A stretch of 11,773 nucleotides of DNA from Firmicutes bacterium UBA5388 (GTDB taxonomy: Bacteria; Bacillota; UBA4882; UBA10575). Shown here piece by piece: positions 1 to 6,385 of the stretch. The translations under genes were made by a program, and so were the position numbers. Position 1 is the stretch's first letter; the number at the start of each line of letters is the position of its first letter. The notes under the pieces were generated by a model, which had not been told where the DNA came from, searched no databases, and saw only the letters and a program-made list of their open reading frames with translations. The stretch lies in assembly GCA_002409975.1 (NCBI GenBank), contig DHOO01000034.1:1-11773 (forward strand). The letters run 5' to 3'.

Positions 1-38
1 TAATTTCATGCGTCAGCTCTGCCAACAACCTTCTTAGC

Positions 39-67
39 TTGACATTATTTAGCTCCTAGTTTATACT
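39..67 (+). promoter_or_regulatory. sigma-A promoter of the leuS T-box transcript
   Basis: A perfect -35 box, TTGACA, lies at 39-44. It is followed by a 17-nt spacer and a -10 box, TATACT, at 62-67, which differs from the TATAAT consensus at one base. The predicted transcription start is near 74-76, about 40 nt before the base of T-box Stem I. No gene is visible in the 38 bases before it. Box match and spacing are seen directly; actual use as a promoter is inferred. Confidence 0.85.
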
Positions 68-74
68 CATTAAA

Positions 75-347
75 GGAATTTCTTTATAAAAACCTTATAT
101 AGCAGAGCACTAATGAAGGGGATAAGTAGGTCACGATGGGGGTAAAGAGAGCCGGTGGTTGGTGAAAACCGGACCCTAGAAATCTGATTGAACTCACCCC
201 CGAAGTTTGGGGATGACCCTATTATGATTTAGTCCCTAACCCGGCCTGGGTTAAAAGGTAAGGAGGGTTAGCTATTAATTATAATGGGTAACCGAACAGG
301 GTGGTACCGCGACTGTTAAATCGCCCCTGGTCATTTTGGCCAGGGGT
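75..347 (+). promoter_or_regulatory. T-box riboswitch (tRNA-Leu sensing leader of leuS)
   Basis: This leader RNA binds uncharged tRNA-Leu and lets transcription continue into leuS. Stem I can be drawn from GGGG 118-121 to CCCC 197-200. Its distal arm has the AGAGAGCC start (147-153) and a CCGGT/ACCGG hairpin (152-156 with 168-172). An AGTA loop-E type element sits at 125-128. The specifier follows the usual GAAC context and reads CTC at 193-195, a leucine codon, in agreement with the gene downstream. The T-box core runs from AGGG to GCG at 299-311. Its TGGT (302-305) would pair with the ACCA end of a tRNA having A as discriminator, as bacterial tRNA-Leu has. CAGGG 297-301 can pair with CCCTG 325-329 as antiterminator helix, which excludes the terminator at 324-346. 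Stem II and III boundaries are less certain. The gene-free stretch 1-370 is explained by this element and its promoter. Confidence 0.96.
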
Positions 348-352
348 ATAAT
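324..352 (+). terminator. T-box conditional terminator hairpin
   Basis: CCCCTGGTC (324-332) pairs with GGCCAGGGG (338-346), 9 bp including one G-T wobble, around the loop ATTTT. It overlaps the 3' half of the antiterminator (325-329), so the two folds exclude each other. The tract after it, TATAATATTT, is a poor U-run for an intrinsic terminator. The leuS Shine-Dalgarno site begins only about 12 nt after the stem. Confidence 0.85.
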
Positions 353-370
353 ATTTGTGGAGGGATTAAC

Positions 371-2821
371 TTGACAAACCATGATCGCTATCAACCGCAT
401 AAGATTGAGCCCTTTTGGCGTCAAAAATGGGAAGAAACCAAGCTTTATCGTTCAGTTGTGAACAAAAATAAACCAAAGCATTATGCATTAACTATGCTGC
501 CTTATCCCAGTGGCGATTTGCATATTGGACATTGGTACGCAATTGCGCCATCTGATGCTCACGCCAGGTATATGAAGATGAAAGGTTATAATGTTCTCTT
601 TCCCATGGGTTTTGATGCTTTTGGACTTCCTGCGGAAAACGCTGCCATTAAACGAAAGATTCATCCTCAAAACTGGACCCTGGGAAATATTAAAAAAATG
701 CGTGAACAATTAAAAACTATGGGCGCGATGTTTGATTGGGAACGAGAGATAATTTCCTGTTTACCTGATTACTATAAATGGAGCCAGTGGCTGTTTCTTA
801 AGTTTTACGAAAAAGGTTTGGCCTATAAAAAAGTCTCCCCGGTAGATTTTTGTCCAGCTTGTAATACTACTTTGGCTCGTGAGCAAGTATGGGGAGAAGA
901 TCGCCACTGTGAACGTTGTCAAACACCAGTTATCAAAAAGGAACTGGATCAATGGTTTTTTAAGATTACTGACTATGCGGAAGAACTATTAGATTTTTCT
1001 AAAATTGATTGGCCTGAAACAGTAAGGTCTATGCAAAAGAATTGGATTGGAAAGAGCGAAGGCGCGGAAGTTACTTTTAGATTAAGTAATAATGAGGAAT
1101 TGAAAGTATTTACTACTCGTCCGGATACTTTATGGGGAGTTAGTTTTATGGTTCTAGCCCCAGAGCATCCCTTAGTAAATCTAATTACTACTGATGAATA
1201 CCGGGCACAAGTTAAAGACTATCAATTGCAGGCCACAAGGCAGAGTGAGATCGAGCGTTTGGCTGTTGATAAAGAAAAGACTGGGATCTTTACCGGCAGT
1301 TACGCCATTAATCCAGTAAATGGAGAGCAAATTCCGATCTGGATTGCTGACTATGTAATGATGGGTTACGGCACAGGCGCAATTATGGCGGTTCCTGCTC
1401 ATGATCATAGAGACTTCGCCTTCGCAAAAAAATACAATCTTCCCATTAAAAATGTGATTAAGCCTTTGGATAAAAACTTGGGTGAAGTTTTAGCGCCTTA
1501 CACGGAAGTTGATGAAGGAATCATGGTTAACTCAGGTCCGTTTAGTGGCACTCCGGCAGTAGAAGGAAAAGAAAAGGTTATTTCTTGGCTTGAGGAACAT
1601 GGATTAGGGAAAAAAGCTGTGAACTATCGGCTAAGAGACTGGTTGATTAGTAGGCAACGTTATTGGGGCGCCCCCATTCCGATTGTATACTGTGAAAAAT
1701 GTGGCGCTGTCCCTATTCCTGAGCAAGATTTACCTGTGCTTTTGCCTGAAGATGCCGAATTTTTACCAACCGGGGAATCGCCTCTTAAACATCATGAGGC
1801 CTTTCTTCATACTACCTGTCCCCAGTGTGGAGGACCGGCCCAGAGGGAGACAGATACCATGGATACCTTTATTTGCTCTTCCTGGTATCAATATGCTTAT
1901 CTTAGCCCGTACTATCATGGAGCTACTCCTTTTGACCCCGAGGAAGGCTCTTACTGGCTTCCTGTCGATCAATATACGGGTGGAGTAGAACACGCTTGTA
2001 TGCATCTGATTTATACTAGGTTTTTCACTAAAGCGCTTCGCGATTTGGGATTGGTTAATTTTGATGAACCGATGACTTCGTTGAGAAATCAAGGTATTAT
2101 CCTCGGTGAAGACAGTGAGAAAATGAGTAAATCCCGAGGTAATGTGATTTCCCCGGATGATCTAGTCGCTACCTATGGAGCCGATACCGTTCGTATGTAT
2201 CTAATGTTCGGTTGGCGCTGGGAACTAGGAGGCCCCTGGGATAGTCGGGGAATAGAAGGGAGTTATCGTTTTCTAAATAGGGTTTGGGAGTTACTATTAT
2301 TCCCAATTGAAGCTCCTTTGAACGCTTCAGAAGAAAAAAGCCAAACTTTACTGCGAAAAGTTCATCAAACCATCAAAAAAGCGAGTACGGATCTACAAGA
2401 CTTTTCATTTAACACTTATATCGCTTCATTAATGGAGCTTTCTAATCTTCTTTCAAAGTTAAAACAGGATTTATGGGGGACTGAGGTTTGGATCGAGAGC
2501 AGCAAGATTTTTACACTGCTACTGGCGCCGGCTTGTCCCCATTTAGCGGAAGAACTCTGGTCTCGATTAGGACAAAAATACTCAGTCCATAACCAACCTT
2601 GGCCTCAATGGGATGAAGAATTGGTCATAGAGGATACTATCGAGATCGTAGTCCAAATTAACGGAAAAATTAAAGAACGTTTGGTTATTCCTTCAGATGC
2701 CAGCGAGGATTTTGTAAAAGAAACAGCTCTCTCACTGGAGTCTATTCAAGCAGTTCTTGATGGTAAAGAACCTCGAAAAACCATCTATGTGCCTGGTAGA
2801 CTGCTTAATATTGTCCTTTAG
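371..2821 (+). CDS. leuS: Leucyl-tRNA synthetase
   Basis: This cytoplasmic class I aminoacyl-tRNA synthetase joins leucine to tRNA-Leu and hydrolyses mischarged products. At 816 residues it is normal for bacterial LeuRS. The HIGH signature is at residues 51-54 within PYPSGDLHIGHW, and the KMSKS loop is at 584-588. A zinc-binding module has Cys161, 164, 180 and 183, and a second Cys set is at 441, 444, 483 and 486. The CP1 editing domain shows the threonine-rich TTRPDT at 248-253 and GTGAIMAVPAHDHRD near 334-348, which carries the conserved editing aspartate. The C-terminal part has the anticodon-binding and tRNA-binding regions expected. The start is TTG at 371, with GGAGGG (359-364) 6 nt upstream and the LeuRS N-terminal YQPHKIEPFWRQKW just after. 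It is preceded by its own T-box and followed by a terminator, so it is probably monocistronic. No anomalies are seen. Confidence 0.99.
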   Translation: MTNHDRYQPHKIEPFWRQKWEETKLYRSVVNKNKPKHYALTMLPYPSGDLHIGHWYAIAPSDAHARYMKMKGYNVLFPMGFDAFGLPAENAAIKRKIHPQNWTLGNIKKMREQLKTMGAMFDWEREIISCLPDYYKWSQWLFLKFYEKGLAYKKVSPVDFCPACNTTLAREQVWGEDRHCERCQTPVIKKELDQWFFKITDYAEELLDFSKIDWPETVRSMQKNWIGKSEGAEVTFRLSNNEELKVFTTRPDTLWGVSFMVLAPEHPLVNLITTDEYRAQVKDYQLQATRQSEIERLAVDKEKTGIFTGSYAINPVNGEQIPIWIADYVMMGYGTGAIMAVPAHDHRDFAFAKKYNLPIKNVIKPLDKNLGEVLAPYTEVDEGIMVNSGPFSGTPAVEGKEKVISWLEEHGLGKKAVNYRLRDWLISRQRYWGAPIPIVYCEKCGAVPIPEQDLPVLLPEDAEFLPTGESPLKHHEAFLHTTCPQCGGPAQRETDTMDTFICSSWYQYAYLSPYYHGATPFDPEEGSYWLPVDQYTGGVEHACMHLIYTRFFTKALRDLGLVNFDEPMTSLRNQGIILGEDSEKMSKSRGNVISPDDLVATYGADTVRMYLMFGWRWELGGPWDSRGIEGSYRFLNRVWELLLFPIEAPLNASEEKSQTLLRKVHQTIKKASTDLQDFSFNTYIASLMELSNLLSKLKQDLWGTEVWIESSKIFTLLLAPACPHLAEELWSRLGQKYSVHNQPWPQWDEELVIEDTIEIVVQINGKIKERLVIPSDASEDFVKETALSLESIQAVLDGKEPRKTIYVPGRLLNIVL

Positions 2822-2849
2822 ACTTTCGACAAAACAGTCTAATTTTTTT
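2819..2849 (+). terminator. Possible weak first terminator at the leuS stop
   Basis: TAGACT (2819-2824), which includes the leuS stop codon, can pair with AGTCTA (2836-2841) around an 11-nt loop. A run of seven T follows at 2843-2849. The stem is short and AT-rich, so termination here alone would be inefficient; the larger hairpin 40 nt on is the better candidate. The loop contains a perfect Spo0A-box heptamer, treated separately. Confidence 0.4.
2825..2831. promoter_or_regulatory. Candidate Spo0A box
   Basis: TTCGACA is the reverse complement of the Spo0A-box core TGTCGAA. The wider context, TTTCGACAAAA (2824-2834), also fits the AT-flanked extended consensus known from Bacillus. It lies just past the leuS stop, about 180 nt before spoIVB. 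Two further perfect heptamers occur inside coding sequence in this window, and about 1.4 are expected by chance, so this is a weak call resting on intergenic position and flanks. Confidence 0.3.
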
Positions 2850-2884
2850 AAAAATTAAACTATATGAGCAAAGTTATGCATTTT

Positions 2885-2932
2885 AAGAGAATAGCCGTTA
2901 GGCTATTCTCTTTCCAAACTCTCTTTTTTTTT
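2885..2932 (+). terminator. Intrinsic terminator after leuS
   Basis: A perfect 12-bp inverted repeat spans 2885-2896 and 2901-2912 (AAGAGAATAGCC with GGCTATTCTCTT) around a GTTA tetraloop. Three T follow directly, and a run of nine T lies at 2924-2932. It separates leuS from spoIVB. The ten-base gap before the long T-run is unusual, but the stem is strong. Confidence 0.8.
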
Positions 2933-2936
2933 CTTC

Positions 2937-2966
2937 GTATAAACAAATATTTTAACGGGGAATTTA
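2937..2966 (+). promoter_or_regulatory. Candidate forespore (sigma-F/G-like) promoter of spoIVB
   Basis: GTATA at 2937-2941 fits the -35 element shared by sigma-F and sigma-G promoters (GYATA type). After 15 nt comes GGGGAATTTA (2957-2966), which resembles the sigma-F -10 pattern GGNNANANT with one clear mismatch. In Bacillus subtilis spoIVB is transcribed in the forespore by sigma-F and sigma-G (known), so a promoter of this class is expected between the leuS terminator and spoIVB. No convincing sigma-A pair was seen in the gap. The assignment is inferred from a partial match. Confidence 0.4.
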
Positions 2967-3010
2967 TCAGTAAAGCAATTTAGCTGCGGTTTTTTATGGA
3001 GGAAGATACT

Positions 3011-4348
3011 ATGCCACCCCGTTATACAAAATCTTTATCTTTGATACTCACTATTTTCTTGATCTTGTTTTTAGCCGTTGTTTTACCTCAAGCGATCAAA
3101 ATCCAACTATTTCCCAACAGCTTAAGATTAGTTCCCGGACAGAATCTCCGTTTATCTTTAAAACAGCCTTTTAGTATTTACCTTACTGCCGACCGGCCTG
3201 ATGGGATTAATGGTTTAAATGGTAAGAAAAAAATAGAGAAAGGTCAAAGCGGCTATTGTTCAGAGGTGATGGTTTGTCCCGAGCGTGAGGGTACTGGTTT
3301 TCTGGAGATCCGCTTTTTAGGTGTTCCGATTCGGCGGGTCAATCTTCTGGTGATGAAGATGCCAGAAATCGTTCCCGGAGGTCATGCAATTGGGGTTTTG
3401 GTAGCTAAAGAAGGAGTAATTATTTCAGGACATCTTCCGGTTCGCGATGATTCTGGAAAAGAATATTATCCGGCACAGGAAGGTGGAATAAAAGTAGGGG
3501 ATTTACTAATTGCGATTAACGGTCAGACTATTCATCGCCTGAGCGATGTGGAGGCTTTAATTCAAAGCGAATCACAAAAGGGTTTTCCGCTAACACTTAC
3601 CATCATTAGAGAGGGAAAACCTTTAGAGTTGAAAATTATCCCAGTAAAGAAAGTTAATCCTGACAGAGGGTTGGTCACTTATTTACTTGGCTTATATATT
3701 GAGGATCCTGCTGCCGGAGTAGGTACTTTAACTTATTATAATCCTAAATCCGGAAGATATGGCGCTTTGGGCCATAAAATAGTCGGTTTTGGAAATAGAG
3801 AAGTCCAGTTAGCTAATGGTAGAATCGTTTCAGCACGGATTACAGGTATTAATCATAGTAATCGGGGGGAACCTGGAGAAAAAATTGGGGTTTTTTCAGG
3901 AAACGCCGATATCATCGGAGATATTTCTGCAAATACTCAAATCGGGATCTTTGGTGGTTTGCTGAACAACCTTAACAATTATTGGTATCCGTTGCCCATT
4001 CCCGTTTCGACAATTTCGGAAGTGAGACCAGGTCCAGCAGAAATCCTTACTGTACTCTCTGGAGATGAGATTGGACGTTTTTCTATAGAAATTCAAAAAG
4101 TATATTATCAAAGTAATTTAAGGGATAAAGGAATGGTTATTAAAGTAACTGATCCGGAATTATTATTAAAAACTGGAGGTATTATTCAGGGAATGAGTGG
4201 CAGTCCAATTATTCAAAATGGGAAATTGGTTGGCGCGATTACTCACGTTTTCGTTAATGACCCTACTCGCGGGTATGGAGTGTTTGCCGAATGGATGCTT
4301 CAAATGGAGGATAATCTTATAGAAATGGGTAGAAAATTTGCTTCTTAA
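3011..4348 (+). CDS. spoIVB: SpoIVB peptidase (family S55, PDZ domain)
   Basis: SpoIVB is a serine peptidase made in the forespore and exported to the intermembrane space, where it cleaves SpoIVFA and so triggers pro-sigma-K processing in the mother cell (known in Bacillus). From this start the protein has 445 residues: a membrane anchor/signal at about 8-30, an N-terminal segment, a PDZ domain at about 120-215 and the S55 peptidase domain at about 220-435. The likely triad is His255 (in GALGHK), Asp381 (in VTDPE) and Ser396 (in GMSGSP). Spacings of 126 and 15 match the B. subtilis residues 236, 363 and 378 (127 and 15). An ATG at 2996 in the same frame would add five residues but has no ribosome site. 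The sequence GGAGGA (2998-3003), 7 nt before 3011, decides for the inner ATG. spo0A follows 80 nt later, the usual order in spore formers. Confidence 0.96.
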   Translation: MPPRYTKSLSLILTIFLILFLAVVLPQAIKIQLFPNSLRLVPGQNLRLSLKQPFSIYLTADRPDGINGLNGKKKIEKGQSGYCSEVMVCPEREGTGFLEIRFLGVPIRRVNLLVMKMPEIVPGGHAIGVLVAKEGVIISGHLPVRDDSGKEYYPAQEGGIKVGDLLIAINGQTIHRLSDVEALIQSESQKGFPLTLTIIREGKPLELKIIPVKKVNPDRGLVTYLLGLYIEDPAAGVGTLTYYNPKSGRYGALGHKIVGFGNREVQLANGRIVSARITGINHSNRGEPGEKIGVFSGNADIIGDISANTQIGIFGGLLNNLNNYWYPLPIPVSTISEVRPGPAEILTVLSGDEIGRFSIEIQKVYYQSNLRDKGMVIKVTDPELLLKTGGIIQGMSGSPIIQNGKLVGAITHVFVNDPTRGYGVFAEWMLQMEDNLIEMGRKFAS

Positions 4349-4350
4349 GA

Positions 4351-4375
4351 AAAAAGGAGTTTTAAAAAGGATTTT
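4351..4375 (+). repeat. Imperfect tandem repeat in the spo0A promoter region
   Basis: Two adjacent copies, AAAAAGGAGTTTT (4351-4363) and AAAAAGGATTTT (4364-4375), differ by one inserted G. The second copy forms the -35 element of the sigma-H promoter. The first would be a one-mismatch -35 element but has no -10 partner at the right distance. Confidence 0.7.
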
Positions 4376-4394
4376 CTTCGTATACCCCGAATTT
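4366..4394 (+). promoter_or_regulatory. Sigma-H promoter of spo0A
   Basis: AAAGGATTT (4366-4374) matches all nine positions of the sigma-H -35 consensus RnAGGAwWW. An 11-nt spacer follows, then CCCGAATTT (4386-4394), which matches RnnGAATww except for the first purine. The predicted start is near 4400, giving a leader of about 28 nt that contains the Shine-Dalgarno site. In B. subtilis spo0A is induced at the onset of sporulation from a sigma-H promoter (known), so element, position and gene agree. No intrinsic terminator separates spoIVB from this region, so read-through from spoIVB is also possible. Confidence 0.8.
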
Positions 4395-4428
4395 TAAAGG
4401 TAAAGAAGGGCGAACGGAGGCGGACTTA

Positions 4429-5211
4429 TTGGCATTATCAAGGAAGATAAGGATAGGTTTAGCAGAAGACAATCTGGAATTCTGTCAAATTTTGAAGGAG
4501 TTTTTAGAGACTAACCAAGATCTTCAAGTCGTTGAGGTAGCCAATGATGGGGTTCAAACTTTAGAAATGATTAGGACCACAAATATAGACCTATTACTTC
4601 TAGACATGATCATGCCAAAATTAGATGGAATTGCTGTATTAGAACGAATGAAAATGATGAATAATAAACCTAAGATTATAATTCTTTCAGCTTTTGGACA
4701 TGAAGAAATGACTAGAAAAGCTGTTAATTTAGGCGCAGATTATTTTATAGTTAAACCTTTTGATCTCCAGATTTTAGCACAACGGATTCGAGAGATCTGT
4801 GGTGTAAAATCACAGGTTCATATTAATTACCCTCAAAAAAGTTTACGGCAAGAAGCTGAAGCCGAACAGGAAGTCACTGATATTTTACAGGAATTAAAGA
4901 TTCCTCCACATTTTAAAGGCTATACTTATTTACGAAGGGCTATTCTGCTTTGCATCAAAGAGCCTGTTTTAGTGAATGAAGTTACCAAAAAACTTTACCC
5001 AAGAATAGCTGAAGAGTTTAACTCTACGCCTAACCGGGTCGAGCGTTCAATGCGTTTTGCGATTGAAACCGCCTGGAATAGAGCAGAAATCGAATATCTT
5101 CATCAACTGATGGGACCCATTGTTGATGAAAGAAAAGGTAAACCAACAAATGTGGGGTTTATAGCTAAAATATCCGATAAAATCCGCATAAACCATAAAC
5201 TTAGAAACTAG
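4429..5211 (+). CDS. spo0A: Sporulation master regulator Spo0A
   Basis: Spo0A is the response regulator which, when phosphorylated, binds 0A boxes and switches cells into sporulation. It has 260 residues. The receiver domain (about 6-125) has the acidic pair Glu13-Asp14, phospho-acceptor Asp59 in LLLLDMIMPKLDG, switch residue Ser87 in ILSAFGHE and Lys109 in KPF. The C-terminal DNA-binding domain (about 148-257) has the family signature KGYTYLRRAI, KKLYPRIAEEFN and the recognition helix region STPNRVERSMRFAIETAWNR, then KPTNVGFIA and a basic end. The acidic linker between domains (about 138-148) is typical. The start is TTG at 4429, with GGAGG (4416-4420) 8 nt before it. The B. subtilis protein has Thr where Ser87 is, a conservative change. 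It heads the downstream gene block, and steA starts 10 nt after its stop. Confidence 0.99.
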   Translation: MALSRKIRIGLAEDNLEFCQILKEFLETNQDLQVVEVANDGVQTLEMIRTTNIDLLLLDMIMPKLDGIAVLERMKMMNNKPKIIILSAFGHEEMTRKAVNLGADYFIVKPFDLQILAQRIREICGVKSQVHINYPQKSLRQEAEAEQEVTDILQELKIPPHFKGYTYLRRAILLCIKEPVLVNEVTKKLYPRIAEEFNSTPNRVERSMRFAIETAWNRAEIEYLHQLMGPIVDERKGKPTNVGFIAKISDKIRINHKLRN

Positions 5212-5221
5212 AGGAGAAAAA

Positions 5222-6340
5222 TTGGAAATACGGGGGATAGTAAGAAAGGATAGAAAAACGAAGAGTTTAGTAGCCAAACTAAAACAAGGCGAAATTGCAG
5301 CGATTGACCATCCTGATTTGGATCAGGTAGCTGCTGATTCGTTAATTAAGACTAAAGTTCGACTGGTGATCAATGCCAGTCCTTCTATTTCGGGACGTTA
5401 TCCTAACCTTGGTCCAAAATTGTTGTTAAAAGCCGGAATACCTGTTCTTGATCAGGTTGGAAAAGACTGTTTTGACACCTTGCCGGATAACGAAGAGATT
5501 GAGGTTAAGGATGAGCGCATTTTTTATAATCAAAATATCCTGGGAAAAGGCGAACTACTTACACTAGACTCAATTGAAATTTTAACTGAACAAGCTAAAG
5601 AAAATTTAAATGTAGAACTAGATAAATTTATCCAAAACACCTTGGAATATGCGGTGCTCGAAAAAGATTTAGTCCTTGGCAACCTGTCAATTCCCGCTAT
5701 TAAAACTAAAATGAAAAATAAACAAGTTGTGGTTGTAGTCCGAGGACAAAATTATCGAGAAGATTTAAAAATTATATTTTCCTATATTAAGGAAGTTAAA
5801 CCTATTCTCCTAGGGGTGGATGGTGGAGCAGATGCGCTCCTAGAATTTGGGCTAAGGCCAGATATAATTGTTGGAGATATGGATAGTGTCTCTGATAAGG
5901 CTTTATGCTCAGGAGCGGAACTGGTGGTGCATGCCTATCAAGACGGGAAAGCGCCCGGGTTAAAAAGGATTAACGATCTTAACTTGAAAGCAATTACCTT
6001 TCCAGCTCCTGGCACTAGTGAAGATATAGCTTTAATTTTAGCTTATGAAAAAGGCGCTGATTTAATAGTTGCTGTAGGAACCCATTCAAACATGATTGAC
6101 TTTCTAGAGAAAGGGCGAAAAGGAATGGCCAGTACCTTCCTAGTAAGATTAAAAGTAGGCTCTATTTTAGTGGATGCCCGTGGGGTTAGCAAACTTTATC
6201 ATAGTCGAATCAAGATGGGGCAGATCGTACTGATCTGCTTAGCTGCTTTTATCCCCTTGATCTTGGTTTTATCTTTGAATAAGTTTACCTGGGATTGGCT
6301 TCGCCTTTTTTGGTTAAGATTACGTATGCTTATTAAATGA
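5222..6340 (+). CDS. steA: SteA-like septum protein with thiamine-pyrophosphokinase-like fold
   Basis: The product resembles the SteA family, described in Corynebacterium as a cytokinetic-ring protein acting with SteB; the mycobacterial homologue is Rv1697. Its 372 residues open with a conserved N-terminal domain (IAAIDHPDLD at 26-35, INASPSISGRYPNLGP at 50-65, AGIPVLDQVG at 71-80). A region like thiamine pyrophosphokinase follows: GVDGGAD 198-204, GDMDSV 218-223 and GTSEDIAL 264-271. One C-terminal membrane helix (about 334-353) and a short basic tail end the protein. The nucleotide-binding fold and tail anchor are seen; enzymatic activity is not established for the family. The start is TTG at 5222, with GAGGAG (5211-5216) 5 nt before, overlapping the spo0A stop. 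steB follows directly, the same pairing as in Actinobacteria. A plain thiamine pyrophosphokinase is unlikely given the extra N-terminal domain and anchor. Confidence 0.87.
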   Translation: MEIRGIVRKDRKTKSLVAKLKQGEIAAIDHPDLDQVAADSLIKTKVRLVINASPSISGRYPNLGPKLLLKAGIPVLDQVGKDCFDTLPDNEEIEVKDERIFYNQNILGKGELLTLDSIEILTEQAKENLNVELDKFIQNTLEYAVLEKDLVLGNLSIPAIKTKMKNKQVVVVVRGQNYREDLKIIFSYIKEVKPILLGVDGGADALLEFGLRPDIIVGDMDSVSDKALCSGAELVVHAYQDGKAPGLKRINDLNLKAITFPAPGTSEDIALILAYEKGADLIVAVGTHSNMIDFLEKGRKGMASTFLVRLKVGSILVDARGVSKLYHSRIKMGQIVLICLAAFIPLILVLSLNKFTWDWLRLFWLRLRMLIK

Positions 6341-6385
6341 AGATATGTGAGTTTGTCAATTCCTTAAAATAGGAGCGATCCAATA

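Noticed and set aside
1683..1988. 101-codon open frame on the + strand inside leuS.
   Set aside because: It overlaps a well-conserved part of LeuRS in another frame, has no recognisable motif and no ribosome site.
1763..2092. 109-codon open frame on the - strand.
   Set aside because: It is antisense to leuS with no family resemblance or start site support.
4006..4012. Second perfect Spo0A-box heptamer, TTCGACA.
   Set aside because: It lies inside spoIVB coding sequence over 400 nt before spo0A, and one or two such heptamers are expected by chance in this length.
4342..4351. TTCTTAAGAA palindrome at the spoIVB stop, considered as a terminator.
   Set aside because: It has no loop, is all AT but two bases and has no T-run after it, so it cannot act as an intrinsic terminator.
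6341..6385. 45-nt gap between steA and steB, tested for a promoter or terminator.
   Set aside because: No paired -35/-10 boxes and no hairpin with T-run were found; only the steB ribosome site is evident.
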